Below are positions 11,460 to 24,900 of a stretch of 64,000 nucleotides of DNA, piece after piece. The DNA lies in the NCBI GenBank assembly GCA_963978905.1, contig OZ022258.1:26850716-26914715 (forward strand). Direction: 5' to 3'. Below the pieces are notes generated by a model that ran no database searches, was not told the DNA's origin, and saw only the letters and a list, made by a program, of their open reading frames with translations. The translations under genes and the position numbers were made by a program. The stretch's first letter is position 1. Each line of letters begins with the position of its first letter. Source of the stretch: Trichostrongylus colubriformis (taxonomy: Eukaryota; Nematoda; Chromadorea; Rhabditida; Trichostrongylidae).

Positions 11460-14425
11460 CACAAAAAAGGATAAGGCCGCGTTCATGGTTTTGATATTTG
11501 CGTTTTTGCGTTTTTGTAGAAATGCGGAATTGTGGAAAGAGTGGAAGCCGTGCGCGGCGCGTGTCATTCCACGCAGCTCATCACTCGCGAACGGTCGAAC
11601 GGTTGATGATGAGCTATTTGTTCTCATTTTCTTGAGTTCGGAAAGAGCTTATATACATTTGATAATTGGTTTTAGTCGATTTTGAAGAGAAACTGCCATC
11701 TTCGTGCAGGGATATAGACATAATTTTGTTACAAGTACAGTTTCTCTCCAAAATCGAATGTCACACGGTTGTGCTGAGGTGGGTTTTCAATCACGCTCTA
11801 GAACCGATTCAGAAGAAGTCTGCCACTTTCTTCCCTGACAATTTCTTACACAAAAGTCAGACATCTTCAAAATCTGTTCAAGATCGTTATTGAAAATTCA
11901 TCTTGGCACGGGTGTGTTGCAAGAGTTCCGATGATTACTGTGGGATCAGGACACCCATGAGTGGGGCTACTTCACAAGAAGATTGATTTACTACCTATAA
12001 GATCTTGGCTACGTAGCTGGTCCATTCATGTCACGGATAACCGTCGAAGAATAAAGGCAGATACTTGTTAAGGTTAATATGTAATAAAGATGGAAAACTT
12101 GTAATTCAAATAATAAGTTAGGGCATCTTCAACTAGATACAAATTCTCACTGAAAGCAGAAACCATCTATGATGAAGGAGGGAGGGCTAGTCTGTGACAG
12201 CCCGTATCACATCGTTTTAGTCTCACAAGGATCTTGATTTCGTCGTTATTACTCTCTACACAACACTGCTGAAATGAACTCCAGGTACGCTGTTCGGAAC
12301 ACTTGCACGCCACCCAAAGACACACTACAGTGTGATAGCAGACGAAAGTCACACATCAAAAACGAATGATCGAGAGCACGAAAGAGTGAACGAGAAGGGA
12401 AAAACTGTAGTATGGTGAAAAAGCAATGTATGAGATCAATCTGTTCCTTCAGTGTAGAAAGTGCTTTGTTTTATCATCCACGTTCGCTGACGAAGCATTC
12501 GATACGTATCTTATCCATTTCCTCATTTTCACAAAAACGCAAAAGCGCAAATCGATACGTATCTAATCTTTCTAATCTTCTTTCCACAAAAACGCAAAAA
12601 CGCAGATTCTACACTCCCCTTTTTCTAATCCTCTCGTCTCTTCGTGGCATGAAAATCCATACGTATCTAATTCTTTATCTGCATTCCCACAATTCCGCAT
12701 CTCCACATAATCGCAAAAACGCAGTTCTCCCAATCAATACGTATCTATTCTTCTTTCCACAAAAACGCAAAAACGCACTTTCCAAAACCATGAATGCTGC
12801 CTTAGCATCGTGAATTAGCATATGGACCTTTCACCACCATGTTAGAATCAGATGCTCAGCAAATGGACAATTTGCTACAAATCAATGCAGTCGAACGCAA
12901 CTCCATCGACCCCTGAGCAATGTGAACACCCAATAGTGACCACTCAAGCCGAAGTGTTATCGTGAATAAACATATTTCATTCCCGATCCGTTTCTTCAAT
13001 AATTGTGACAAGAGATATCGACTGCTAAATCGTCTGAACCACCGAAATGTTGTGGTCTTCTTCAGTCGTGCGATATGCAGTAGTAGATGGCTAGAATCGA
13101 CACCCAATAGTTCAAGCACTAGATGCTCGGCGAGTGAATATTCTTTGTACTCCGAACTTAGTAGCAATGGGATATTTCGACTGCTGTACTACGTGGAATT
13201 CGAGAAAGTGACATGCCTCTTCTGAAAACCCACGTCCCCCGTTTTTTTTTCAATTTGAAAGTCATGCAGAGTAAAGAAAATTTCCACTCGTGCCATACAC
13301 AGCGATGATCGTATCGTGGAACCCTTTTTGCATGTCGCCATGAGTGGAGCGCAGTAGTGTGCCAGCCAAATAGATCCTGATTGCGTGTGACAACAAGTAG
13401 TAGCGGCTGTGACTCTCTTGATTTTCTTTACATTGTGGACCGCTCAGATATGCAGTCTTCCAAAGAATGGTAGTTCTAGCTGTTCGCAGGGATATGATAA
13501 ACTATGTAGATGGCTAATTCATCAATGATCAATATAGCTGAAGTGTGCGTGCTCGGTAATTGAAACGATTCCCTACTCCGACATCAGAAGCAATAAAATG
13601 GATGGACCGCTCGATTATCTAAAATTTTGAATACTGGTGGCTGCCTGCAGAGCTATGATAGGCATTGCAAAAAGATTGCCGTATCACGATCCTAAGATTA
13701 TCTTTCTTCTAAAACCAGTAGGCAACGGTGTTGTTAAAGCTGAGACATAGCCGAACTTGGCGGGATGCTAATATTTTCATTTCGATTGTAGAAGTACCAG
13801 TTGGCTGGCGCACACTACTGCGCGCGATTCATGTCGATGACGTGCAAAATGGGTCCGATAAAAAGCGATCTATATTACTACCGAAAGCTTTCTTGTCACT
13901 TCACCTCTACTGCTTTTTTTGCAATTTGAAAGCTCACCTGAAATCAGAGTGAAGAAAATTTCCACTCAATCCCATACACAACGGTGCTACGTCGATCAAA
14001 CCCTTTTTGCACAACATCGCCATGAATTGCGCCCAGTAGTGTGCGCTAGCCAACTGGTTTCATTAATGAGACATTATTTGCACAGATCACCTCCACAGGC
14101 GTGACTCTAGGCGTCAAATAGGGGAAGTAATTGCGATCAGAAACCGTCATGTGTTTGCTCTAAAACGTATGGAGAGATGGACTTCTTGCCTCTGCTGTGT
14201 TGATCTGATTTACACCTTCTGTGTCCATGTAGTCGTTTCTTACATACGTGTGGAAGCGTTCTGACAATGCTATTTGTATCCTGCATTCGGTCTAGCAAAA
14301 AGCATAAATTCTAGCGACTGGGGGCGGCCGGGTAGCTCCTCCAATAAATAAGCACCGAGTCTACTTCGAATTGAGTTGGCCAACTATCCGGGGTGTACAC
14401 AGCCCCTCGACAAAACTTGACAAGC
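11460..14425. other. unassigned; low-complexity and old dispersed repeats
   Basis: At 12530-12785 a degenerate tandem repeat of CACAAAAACGCAAAAACGCA alternates with ATACGTATCTAATC blocks; an inverted piece is at 11495-11535. At 12840-13210 and 13560-14100 are copies of a dispersed repeat (TTAGATGCTCAGCAAATGGA) also seen near 9045 and, inverted, at 16510. I see no supported gene. Confidence 0.4.
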
Positions 14426-14429
14426 TATT

Positions 14430-16012
14430 CGTGTGTTTTCATCTTGCCGAAAACAGCGAAAAGTATGGAACTCACTTTCCTGAATCTGGAGGAGCCCCCA
14501 ATACTGCAGCGTTGGGCAGGACCGCTCGGGAGAATCTGCTGTAATCTCATGGCTACAGCAGGCTGCCTCAACCGAGAATGGAATATGATAGCGCTTCTAA
14601 TGCACGAACCCTTGCATCGGAAGTGAGTATCGAAGAACTGATGATGCAAGCCACGAAGATCAAGTATATCGTCGTCTGACTGACTGGGATGAGAAGCATC
14701 GCCCGCTACACACTGTTTACGAGACTGGAGATAAACTGTTCCGTGGACCTTTTCGTCAACACGCATTTGGCCATGAACATCAATTCGTACCAAAAATCTG
14801 AGAATCAGAATCGGACGTTTGCGACTGAGAAAGTGTGGTTCAACTCCGGTATTGACCACCTACGCGACAACATCAAGCTACAAGGAGAAGGAGCTGGAAG
14901 TTTTTTAGGTGGATCAAGAGAAGTTCATAAGAAAGACCACACCTACGTCAAAGTCATTTCGTCAGTTTCAACGCTAAAGATCGACCCCAGAAGAACGGAT
15001 AACGAACTTCACATCGGCACTTATGAAAGCAATGGAATGGGCAAGGTGAAAGGTGGTCTGAGTTCCTTATACCAATCAACTTCATCCAGGTAACTCACAA
15101 CTCCGAAAGCCGATCTCGTCTTCGATGGACTCGGAAACACTCGGTGGAGAATTCCAAACTCCATGACGAGATCGACCACATCATGTTCAATCGAAAACTT
15201 TGCCAACGTCGCTGCTGTTCCGAGCTTCTATACGAGATCAAACCATCGACTTATTCGCACAAGATTCCTATTTTTGGTATGTGGAGATTTGCGAAATTCA
15301 GGAAGCGAAGTCCCATAACAGTCATCGTCTGGGACTACTACGCCTTTCTCGTTGGTGTGTGGGAGGTTTGCGCCATCGAGAACATCGACAACAAAATAAT
15401 CTTCGCGATGGAGTAGAGAGTTTGAAGGTCATTGAAAAACGTCTTTCTCCGGGACCTCTCGTGCTGATACCGAACATGGAGCCGCACGAGCAGCAGGTGA
15501 TTGCCAACTGACGTCCGCTGAGCAGCAGAGACTGTAAGGAACATTCGCAATGGACGCGGGATTTTTGCCAGTCACAGAAACAAATACCGACTCGGACGAT
15601 ACAGTTACTTCCCGGAAGACAATGGAGAAGGTCATCGACGGCTTCTATTCGTATCTCTACGATAGCCAGTCCACTTGCCTAGGAGCAATCTGAATCTGCA
15701 TTTGATGGATATGTCGTCCCATCAGCCTTCCTCAGCGATCCGGCACGTCATTTCTACGGTGGAGAATGCTGAGACGCCTCTACCTCAGCATCAAACCGGA
15801 ACGTCTGAAAAATCCTTCACGTATCGTCAAGACTCTGGCCCGATTCTTCACACGCTCTCTATCGGAATGCAAGGAACCCACTTCGCAAAAACCAGCGGAA
15901 CTGTATCGCTGTATGAAAAGGGAGATCAATACTTTGTTATTAATGATCGTCCGATCTGTTTGCTGCTTGTATTCAACGAGCTCTTCGCTCGAGTCATCAT
16001 TATCCAGTTTTA
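14430..16012 (+). mobile_element. RTE-clade retrotransposon relic (endonuclease and start of RT)
   Basis: Scattered frames give the RTE endonuclease opening SNARTLASEVSIEELMMQAT near 14600, VNTHLAMNINSY at 14755, RPHLRQSHFVSFNAKDRP near 14930, GQGERWSEFLIP at 15040, KLHDEIDHIMFNRKLC at 15150, VAAVPSFYTRSNHRLIRTR near 15210 and MEKVIDGFYSYLYDS at 15620. RT-region wording follows, such as IKPERLKNPSRIVKTLAR near 15795 and YEKGDQYFVINDRPICLL at 15910. Many frameshifts and stops. It breaks off at about 16012, before the RT catalytic motif. Confidence 0.85.
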
Positions 16013-18180
16013 TTATTCGCACATTACTGCGCAAATAATACAGTAGCATAATGCATTGGGGAAATGGTCAGATTGACCAACCGATATCGAAGATGTTCAT
16101 ATCGTACTCCACATTCCACACTTATCCATTGTGTCAAGCGCAGTATGAAGCGCTAGCCTAATTGAAAATTCTACAATTACCTATTACTACTTGGAATCCA
16201 CGAAATAAAGCAGTCGAAACATCTCGCCACTACCGATATCAGAGAACAAAGAATATACACTTGCTGAGCATTCAGTGCTCAAGCTATTGGGTGTTGATAA
16301 TCTAGTCATTTACTACCGCACATCGTCTCGCTGAAGAATGCCACCACTGTTCGCAGGCTCAGATGATTCAGCCCATGATACCTTTTGTTACAATGATAAT
16401 CGACGATCAGTGGAAATAGACCAGAAATGAAAAGTGTTTATCCACTGGTTTCAACACTTTCGCTGAAGTTGTCACAATTGGGAGTTTAGATAATAAAAAT
16501 CGAGAGTAGCATCTTTCTGAGCACCTCATTCTTACATGTTGGTGGTAGATCCATATACCAGAATCCATGCTTGTCGTTCCTGTAAACATGCTCCACTACG
16601 ATTTTCAGTAGATCGTATCATCCATGTGAGTCAGCTTTCATAGTTTTGGAATTTGGGAATTGCGGAATTTGCGGAAACGATAAAGATACGCATCGATTGG
16701 GAGAATTGTATGAATGTGGGATTTGCGAGGTAGCATGAGATCTCCATGCAGCGGAGAATCGAGCGGATCAGAAAGATGATAGGAAAGGGAAGCGCAAAAT
16801 TGTGAAATTTGCGTAATTGTAGATATGTAGAATCGCGGGATTCGCAGAAGAGCTTCAGTTACGTATGATTTCCATACTACGAAGAGTTCGTTCGGAAGAT
16901 TAGAGAATCAGAGAAGCGGAAAGTGTCTTCGTTTCCGCGAATGCCGCAATCTGGCGTTTCGCAAATTTCGCAGTTCTGCATTTCCACAATTCTGCCGAAC
17001 GACACGTATTTATTCTTCTCTCCACAATTTCGCAAATTCCGCGATACTCCTAACAGGTACCCATCTGATCCTTTTCCACTGATTCCGCAATTCTGCAATT
17101 TCGCAAATTCTAGAACTAGAACGCTACTTAGATCGCAGTATCAAAGCACCCGCACAATTATTTGTAGAACTAGGCAATTTAGCGGTAGGTACATCGGCAA
17201 CTGGTATCAAAACAATGCCCATACAATGGCACTGAGCCTCACAAGGAATTCCCTTCAGGTCAAGGTGAGCTCTTTCAAAAAGGGTTTTTTTGCATTTTAT
17301 AGGGTCACATACATGAAGCAAAAAACCGATCTAAATTTCGGCTAAATGGTTTTGGAGGCCCAGAAAATGGTTGATGGCTGAGAAATATTTTTGCATTTTC
17401 CTAGGTTTCATACATTGGGGTCCATGTATGACAGCACGTGCAAAATGAGTGCGAACTCAATTTTCATTCCGCCAGGATACCGCTATCTTCAACATTCTGG
17501 CGTGCTAGGTGAGATTTGTTTGGACGTGCCAACGCTCATAATATGGAAACTAGGCATTTTCCCACAAAGCGCGTGTGATATTCATGCTTAGGGGGTCGAA
17601 CTACCCTAGGTAACAGGCTTTCGAACAGATCGTGATTGTAACGCACGCTCGAAAAATTGAGCGAGTACCACTAGTAACACTACTACCATAGTGAAAAACA
17701 GTCAACGAAAGGAGGTCGGTAGCCGATATGAGGGAATATTTGCTATCTATTATCATCGCATGGTGTTGCTAGGTGCACTTCACTTGAATTGCGTTGATTC
17801 TGCACATGCACCACAGGATTTAATCGATGCTGCTAGCTGTTTGTTTGTACAAGTAAACCAGTGGCTATGACTGTGAGAGCTACGACTTGTGCACCCCTCA
17901 GCGTTTTCTTCGCTTCGTTTAGCAGTTACCATAAGTGATTCTTAATTTTTGAATCAGCTCGCAGTAGTTTTGGCTTAGGTTTGAAGACAGTCTTCTAATA
18001 TGCATATACTGAACGCCGCAGCTGGAAAGCATTGCAGCAAGCTGGTCAAAATTGATTCCTTCTGGGCAAGATTTATCAGTCATTCCCTAGGAACCCCAAA
18101 ACCCCATTTAGCCGAATTTGTGGCCGGTTTGTCGCTCCATGTATGAAACTCTATAAGATGTAAAAGCCGTTCTGAGATCT
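16013..18180. other. unassigned; decayed repeats and AT/GC-skewed low complexity
   Basis: At 16640-17110 a degenerate repeat of AATTTGCGGAATTGC type runs in one orientation on the left and in the reverse orientation on the right (TTCCGCAATTCTGC), suggesting an old palindromic element. At 16120-16620 is a copy of the dispersed repeat seen near 9 and 13 kb. At 17250-17420 are two similar short blocks (AGGGTTTTTTTGCATTTT / TATTTTTGCATTTTCCTAGG). No gene was found. Confidence 0.35.
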
Positions 18181-18186
18181 TTCACT

Positions 18187-18432
18187 CAAGGCTTGGGGAC
18201 TTCAATGGTGACTCATTGAAAATGATACCGGCTCACAGAGGCTTATAAGAGCGTCTGACAGGGAAGGCCCATGACCTCATGGACCTTCCTTGTCAGACGC
18301 TTTAACTATAGCAATCGTATAGAAACAAGCGGGGCACCGCATATTATCCCTCCCACCCCCTATCTCCTATAAGCCCCTGTGAGCCGGTATCGTTTTCAAT
18401 AAGTCACCATTGAAGTCCCGAGCCTTGCAGTA
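18187..18432. repeat. inverted repeat with a perfect inner hairpin
   Basis: Outer arms 18187-18250 and 18368-18432 share GGACTTCAATGGTGACT.ATT and GATACCGGCTCACAG in opposite orientation. Just inside the left arm is a strong stem at 18251-18300 (GCGTCTGACAGGGAAGG pairing with CCTTCCTTGTCAGACGC). The flank ACTATAGCAATCGTATAG at 18304 is the reverse complement of the H1 3' block, so this is rearranged H1 material. Confidence 0.7.
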
Positions 18433-18644
18433 CCTGTGAATCTCCACTGTCCACCGGAAAGAGAAGCGGACTTGGGGACATTTCCCTTCCGTCGCTCTTT
18501 ATCCAATATTATCAACCGCTATAAAGTTTTCTCATACAAGATTAATGTCCTCGTCCCAACCTGCAAAACACCAATGAGTGTGATATTTTTGATTTTTGAT
18601 AACTGCTGTTTATAAGCTGATAAGCTGAGTTAAGGTGAAAGGGG

Positions 18645-18714
18645 TGTCGGTATTGTAATGAATTAGCACACATCCCCGGAACGGATGAAGTGCGTGTTCG
18701 AGTCCCGTCCGACA
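18645..18714 (+). repeat. tRNA-like sequence, copy 1 (pseudogene or SINE head)
   Basis: TGTCGGT at the start pairs with TCCGACA at the end (6 of 7). CATCC-CCGGAAC-GGATG forms an anticodon-like arm with a 7-nt loop, and GTGTTCGAGTCCC resembles a B box. Position 33 of the loop is C, not U, and the T stem is poor. Shared flanks (GCTTTTGCCCATAACTCAGC) with copy 2 show it sits inside a dispersed repeat, so a functional tRNA gene is unlikely. Confidence 0.45.
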
Positions 18715-19449
18715 ACGAAGCTTTTGCCCATAACTCAGCATCCTTGTAGTAACTTTCGCATCGCTAGCTGCGGCGATAAACAGCAGTTATCAAGAACTCC
18801 AAATATCAAAATCAATACTAAAGCTTTCAGTTTCACGGTTCGATGCCGATATTGGCCAACCGGCTCAACATGTTATACGTGTGAGTGCTGATAAGCTATG
18901 GTAAATACCATTCAAAAGCTGAGTTAAAGGCACATTCAAGGATTACTCTGAGTGAGTAAAGCGCAAAACTATAAAATCCGAGATGATGAGGAATACGCCG
19001 ACAAAGAAAGCTCCGGAAAAAGTCCCCGAAAATGGCAAAAATAAGGCCTCCTGTCATCTGGCCTTGGACGAGTTTACCGCGTGAAAACGAGCCTTCGAAT
19101 CAGTTCCCACTGGCTGGTGAAGGAACTCTAGGATATCACCTGTTTCCTCAGGTCAACGTATCCTTCATCATTGGCATCTCTTCCTTATCTTACCTTATCA
19201 CGCAAATCGTAGGCTTCATTCGCCTTATTGTTGCCATCATTGTCACCGTCATTGCCAACAATCTGAAATGGGCGCGCTCGAGTTCCAGGGTACGGTCCAG
19301 CTGATTTCAAGAGCTCCGCGCGCTGCAATGACTCATCATCGCGCTTCGATATGTGCACAGCCTCCCTGCCCGTTTGGGGAACTATTAGGTCATGTGAAAG
19401 GGCTGCAATGTTTTCCTAATCCTGGAATGTGCCTTTGAGGTGAAAGGGG

Positions 19450-19518
19450 TGTCGGTAGTGTAATGGATTAGCACATATTCCCGAACGGATGAAGTGTGTG
19501 TTCGAGTCCCGTCCGACA
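19450..19518 (+). repeat. tRNA-like sequence, copy 2
   Basis: It is about 90% identical to 18645-18714 by eye. It keeps the acceptor-like ends, a D-arm-like GTGTAATGGATTAGCAC and the B-box-like GTGTTCGAGTCCC. The anticodon stem is broken (CATAT against GGATG). The same downstream flank CTCATAACTCAGCATCCTTG follows. Confidence 0.45.
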
Positions 19519-19974
19519 TCAAAGCTTTTGCTCATAACTCAGCATCCTTGCAGTAACCAATGAGTGTCACCGCTCCAGGGTCAATACGAGAAGTTAAACG
19601 GGCTCAGCCACATGTGCCTTCCAACGCTCCTTATCGTATCTTACCAACCGTTATCAAATTGGATCACACATGGCTATTGTCCCCGTCCATCCTACATAAC
19701 ACCTATGAGTGTCAGTGCTCCAAGTCATGGCGAAAGGCGGAACAATTTTGATGGCATTCGCTTTCAGAGCTCCTTATCAGCTCCCATCAGCTGCTATCAC
19801 TTCTAGTCCACCACCGCTAGGATCTCCCTACCAGCCACTATATCACTTGTGATATTAGGTATCCCAACATTGCTGTGAAGGGAGATGCGAATTTCGTGAC
19901 TATCATGCCGACACAGCATATGCACAGGTATACTAAGCGTATTAATTACATAGGGAATGGGTTTTGCAGAGCTT

Positions 19975-20850
19975 TGGATGAAAGAGAGCCATGCGAGTAA
20001 GCAGGTTCCCGGAGAGGGTTCAGTGCAATCAATCACATCCGCACGGCCACTAGGCTTATTGAAATGCCACGAGAGTACAACATGCCGTCATCTCTCGCAT
20101 ACATCTATTTGAAGAAAAACCTCCGGATCCTCCAGTCTGAAGCGATTATTGCAGCTCTACAATAACCTCATCACCAATATTTGTCAATTCTACAAGGAGA
20201 TCATCGTCGAAGTAAAAAAGAGATTGACAAAGCGACGCCATCTCACCTGAACTTTCCAGCGTCGATCTTAGGAAGTCGTGCGGCAACCAGAATGGGAGAG
20301 CATGGGAGTGAAAGTTGATGGCCGGACATTCATATCACTTCCACTTCGTTTACGACAGTGCTCATGATACAGAAAATCTGGCAAACGGAGCGGATGCTAG
20401 CCAATTTCAACTGCGAGTGTGAAATAGTCGGAGTGCAGCTGAACCTAAGGAAGACGATGTTCATAAAGGACAGAGTAGTACCTGGTGCCCCATTCACGTT
20501 AAACTGAACAAATGAATGCTTCAATTATGGGCAGCTAGATCGAAAAGTCGGTTTCATCCACAACTTAGTACCAGAGCTGAGCAGGAGGAAAAGGAATTCT
20601 CAAGGACCCTCCAATGCCATCGAGGGAGTAGTGGAAAAGACGAAGAACTTCAGGTTCCGCACCCATCTCTTCGTCTCCGCTGTCCTTCCTGCCCTGACAT
20701 ATGCCTTAGAGACTTGGACCCTACAGGGAAATCGATAAATGGTGCATCAATATTGTGGCATAATGTTTGCATCGTGTTCGGTCGCAATGACGTGGTGCTG
20801 ACGTGCCAGGTTTCCTGTTGAGCCCATCCGCCGGTCAGTATCAAGGATTG
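19975..20850 (+). mobile_element. RTE-clade retrotransposon relic (central and C-terminal RT)
   Basis: Readings in changing frames follow the RTE reverse transcriptase: EPCEQAGSRRGFSAINHIRT near 19990, ATRLIEMPREYNMPSSLAYI near 20040, MGVKVDGRTFISLP-like text near 20305, RMLANFNCECEIVGVQLNLR near 20395 and YGQLDRKVGFIHNLVPELSR near 20525. It ends with VSAVLPALTYALETWTLQ near 20680. Frameshifts and stops are frequent and the YADD-box region is damaged. Confidence 0.85.
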
Positions 20851-20879
20851 AAATGAACACAATCGAGTCACCTCTCCCA

Positions 20880-21700
20880 CTGCTTTTAACCGCTCAGTCG
20901 TGTATCGTGTACTAGAAAGAATCGTTATACTAGGATGCCTTTTCAGATACGGGCGTCTCGCATCTGCCACTCCAGAACTCAGTAAGGCTGCAAGAAAGTG
21001 GATAGACCCCAAGGCTTTCAGGAGCATTAGGAAGGTATTCAGCGAATTGATCACCTTCCCCAAGCCCCTTACATACCTATGTGTGAAGTCAATTAACAAC
21101 TACACATATACCTCTATAGGATGCATAGGAGACAAGACATAACTGGGGCGAAGAAGAGAGCAAGAAGGAAAAGTGGCGTCATTGGCAAGGGCCGATCAAG
21201 GAGGGCATTTGATGACTGTGTACACCGATGAGAAAATTATAACTCTGGAGCAGACCTACTGTGCCCAAAATATGAGAGTTTGCTCGAGTATCACAGAAAA
21301 CTGCTCTAATCCAAGGGTTATGGTTGCGACTGGGTGTCAGCTACCGCACACAATCCGCTGATGGTTGTCGAAAGAGGAACCAAACCATATCAGAACCTAC
21401 TTGAGGGGTGTTTTCATGACGCTTCTGCTGTAATCCAATTAGCATCCCACAGATAAGGGATTGGCTTGCAGCAAAACGACGCTCCTGCACACAGAGTGAA
21501 ACGCGTTCGAGGCAAGTGCCGTACCAGTTATATAGACTTCTTATTCTCAAGTCCTGATAAACTTTTCTATCTGAAGCTTCTTGAAGGAGAAGGCTTGCTC
21601 CAGACAAACGAATAACTTGAAGGAGCTGAAGCTTTCGCCAAAGAAGGCTAGGAAAAATACGTCACACGAAACGAATCGGCTCGCAGTAGAGGCGTGTCCC
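20880..21700 (+). pseudogene. Tc1-like transposase pseudogene
   Basis: SRRAFDDCVHR leads in another frame to VYTDEKIITLEQTYCAQNMR near 21217-21270 (first catalytic Asp region, usual form FTDEKIFTLEQ). Later IGLQQNDAPAHRVKRVRG near 21460 corresponds to FQQD.APAHKAKR (second Asp; here N-D). YIDFLFSSPDKLFYLKLLEG lies about where the third acidic site should be, but without a clear PPYSPDLNP. Stops interrupt it. H1 DNA follows directly. Confidence 0.75.
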
Positions 21701-21774
21701 AAGTGTCTGAGGGCGGCGAAAGGCAGACACATACCGTAATTATTCCGTATCACTACTATATATAATCGGCTTAG

Positions 21775-21916
<142 letters not shown>

Positions 21917-24900
21917 ACGAAATTCATATCTCGCGTTGCAGTAGAGCTGGGACACTGAATTTTTAAAGTGATATAGGGGGTAGCAAGGGGACATCAGCGG
22001 TTAGGGAACGGAAGTGATAGCAACTGATAAGGGCTGTAAGGAGCCTCGGAAGGCGAATGGGGGGAAATTCATATCTCGCGTCGCAGCAAAGCTGGGACTC
22101 TGGATTTTCAAAGTGATATAGGGGGTAGTAAGAGGACACCAATGGTGAGGAATCGGAACTGATAGCAACTGATAAGGGCTGATAAGGAGCCTCGGAAGGC
22201 GAATGAGGGGAAATTCATATCTCGCGTCGCAGTAGAGCTGGGACCCTGAATTTTTAAAGTGATATAGGAAGTAGTAAGGGGACATCATTGGTGAGGAATC
22301 GGAACTGATAGCAACTGATAAGGGCTGATAAGGAGCCTTGGAAGGCGAATGGGAGGAAATTCATATCTCGCGTCGCAGCAAAGCTGGGACCCTGGATTTC
22401 AAAGTGATATAGGGGGTAGTAAGGGGACATCAATGGTGAGGAATCGGAAGTGATAGCAAATGATAAGGGCTGATAAGGAGCTTCGGAAGGCGAATGGGGG
22501 GAAGTTCATATCTCGTAATAATCTCGCATAATATATTAGGACACTGAATTTTTAAAGTGATATAGGGGGTAGTAAGGGGACATCAGCGGTTAGGGAACGG
22601 AAGTGATAGCTACTGATAAGGGCTGATAAGGAACCTCGGAAGGCGAATGGGGGGAAATTCATATCTCGCGTCGCAGCAAAGCTGGGACCCTGGATTTCAA
22701 AGTGATATAGGGGGTAGTAAGGGGACATCAATGGTGAGGAATCGGAAGTGATAGCAACTGATAAGGGCTGATAAGGAGCTTCGGAAGGCGAATGGGGGGA
22801 AGTTCATATCTCGTAATAATCTCGCATAATATATTAGGACACTGAATTTTAAAGTGATATAGGGGGTAGTAAGGGGACACCAATGGTGAGGAATCGGAAC
22901 TGATAGCAACTGATAAGGGCTGATAAGGAGCCTCGGAAGGCGAATGGGAGGAAATTCATATCTCGCGTCGCAGCAAAGCTGGGACTCTGGATTTTTAAAG
23001 TGATATAGGGGGTAGTAAGGGGACATCAGCGGTTAGGGAACGGAAGTGATAGCAACTGATAAGGGCTGTAAGGAGCCTCGGAAGGCGAATGGGGGGAAAT
23101 TCATATCTCGCGTCGCAGCAAAGCTGGGACTCTGGATTTTCCAAGTGATATAGGGGGTAGTAAGGGGACATCAATGGTGAGGAATCGGAACTGATAGCAA
23201 TTGATAAGGGCTGATAAGGAGCCTCGGAAGGCGAATGAGGGGAAATTCATATCTCGCGTCGCAGTAGAGCTGGGACCCTGAATTGTTAAAGTGATATAGG
23301 AAGTAGTAAGGGGACATCAATGGTGAAGAATCGGAACTGATAGCAATTGATAAGGGCTGATAAGGAGCCTCGGAAGGCGAATGAGGGGAAATTCATATCT
23401 CGCGTCGCAGTAGAGCTGGGACCCTGAATTTTTAAAGTGATATAGGAAGTAGTAAGGGGACATCAATGGTGAGGAATCGGAAATGATAGCAACTGATAAG
23501 GGCTGATAAGGAGCCTCGGAAGGCGAATGGGGGGAAATTCATATCTCGCGTCGCAGCAAAGCCGGGACCCTGGATTACAAAGTGATATAGGGGGTAGTAA
23601 GGGGACATCAACGGTGAGGGATCGGAGGTGAGGAATCGGAAATGATAGCAACTGATAAGGGCTGATAAGGAGCCTCGGAAGGCGAATGGGGGGAAATTCA
23701 TATCTCGCGTCGCAGCAAAGCTGGGACCCTGGATTTCAAAGTGATATAGGGGGTAGTAAGGGGACATCAACGGTGAGGGATCGGAGGTGAGGAATCGGAA
23801 ATGATAGCAACTGATAAGGGCTGATAAGGAGCCTCGGAAGGCGAATGAGGGGAAATTCATATCTCGCGTCGCAGTAGAGCTGGGACCCTGAATTGTTAAA
23901 GTGATATAGGAAGTAGTAAGGGGACATCAATGGTGAAGAATCGGAACTGATAGCGATTGATAAGGGCTGATAAGGAGCCTCGGAAGGCGAATGAGGGGAA
24001 ATTCATATCTCGCGTCGCAGTAGAGCTGGGACCCTGAATTTTTAAAGTGATATAGGAAGTAGTAAGGGGACATCAATGGTGAGGAATCGGAAATGATAGC
24101 AACTGATGAGGGCTGATAAGGAGCCTTGGAAGGCGAATGGGAGGAAATTCATATCTCGCGTCGCAGCAAAGCTGGGACCCTGGATTACAAAGTGATATAG
24201 GGGGTAGTAAGGGGACATCAACGGTGAGGGATCGGAGGTGAGGCATCGGAAATGATAGCAACTGATGAGGGCTGATAAGGAGCCTTGGAAGGCGAATGGG
24301 AGGAAATTCATATCTCGCGTCGCAGTAGAGCTGGGACCCTGAATTGTTAAAGTGATATAGGAAGTAGTAAGGGGACATCAATGGTGAAGAATCGGAACTG
24401 ATAGCAATTGATAAGGGCTGATAAGGAGCCTCGGAAGGCGAATGAGGGGAAATTCATATCTCGCGTCGCAGTAGAGCTGGGACCCTGAATTTTTAAAGTG
24501 ATATAGGAAGTAGTAAGGGGACATCAATGGTGAGGAATCGGAAATGATAGCAACTGATGAGGGCTGATAAGGAGCCTTGGAAGGCGAATGGGAGGAAATT
24601 CATATCTCGCGTCGCAGCAAAGCTGGGACCCTGGATTTTCAAAGTGATATAGGGGGTAGTAAGGGGACATCAATGGTGAGGAATCGGAAATGATAGCAAC
24701 TGATGAGGGCTGATAAGGAGCCTTGGAAGGCGAATGGGGGGAAATTCATATCTCGCGTCGCAGCAAAGCCGGGACCCTGGATTACAAAGTGATATAGGGG
24801 GTAGTAAGGGGACATCAACGGTGAGGGATCGGAGGTGAGGAATCGGAAATGATAGCAACTGATAAGGGCTGATAAGGAGCCTCGGAAGGCGAATGGGGGG

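Larger units (their letters stand above)
18433..19920 (-). repeat. H1-derived repeats in reverse orientation
   Basis: Runs such as CTCCTTATCAGCTCCCATCAG, CACCTATGAGTGTCA and ACCACCGCTAGGATCTCCCT.. at 19620-19860 are the reverse complement of H1 units (GATAAGGAGC.., ACTCATAGGTGTTTT). The same holds around 18485-18640. Two tRNA-like segments are embedded. 18960-19330 is not assigned. Confidence 0.55.

Noticed and set aside
18645..18714. Functional tRNA gene
   Set aside because: Loop position 33 is C, the T stem is weak, and a second degenerate copy shares the flanks. A repeat-borne tRNA-like sequence is more likely.
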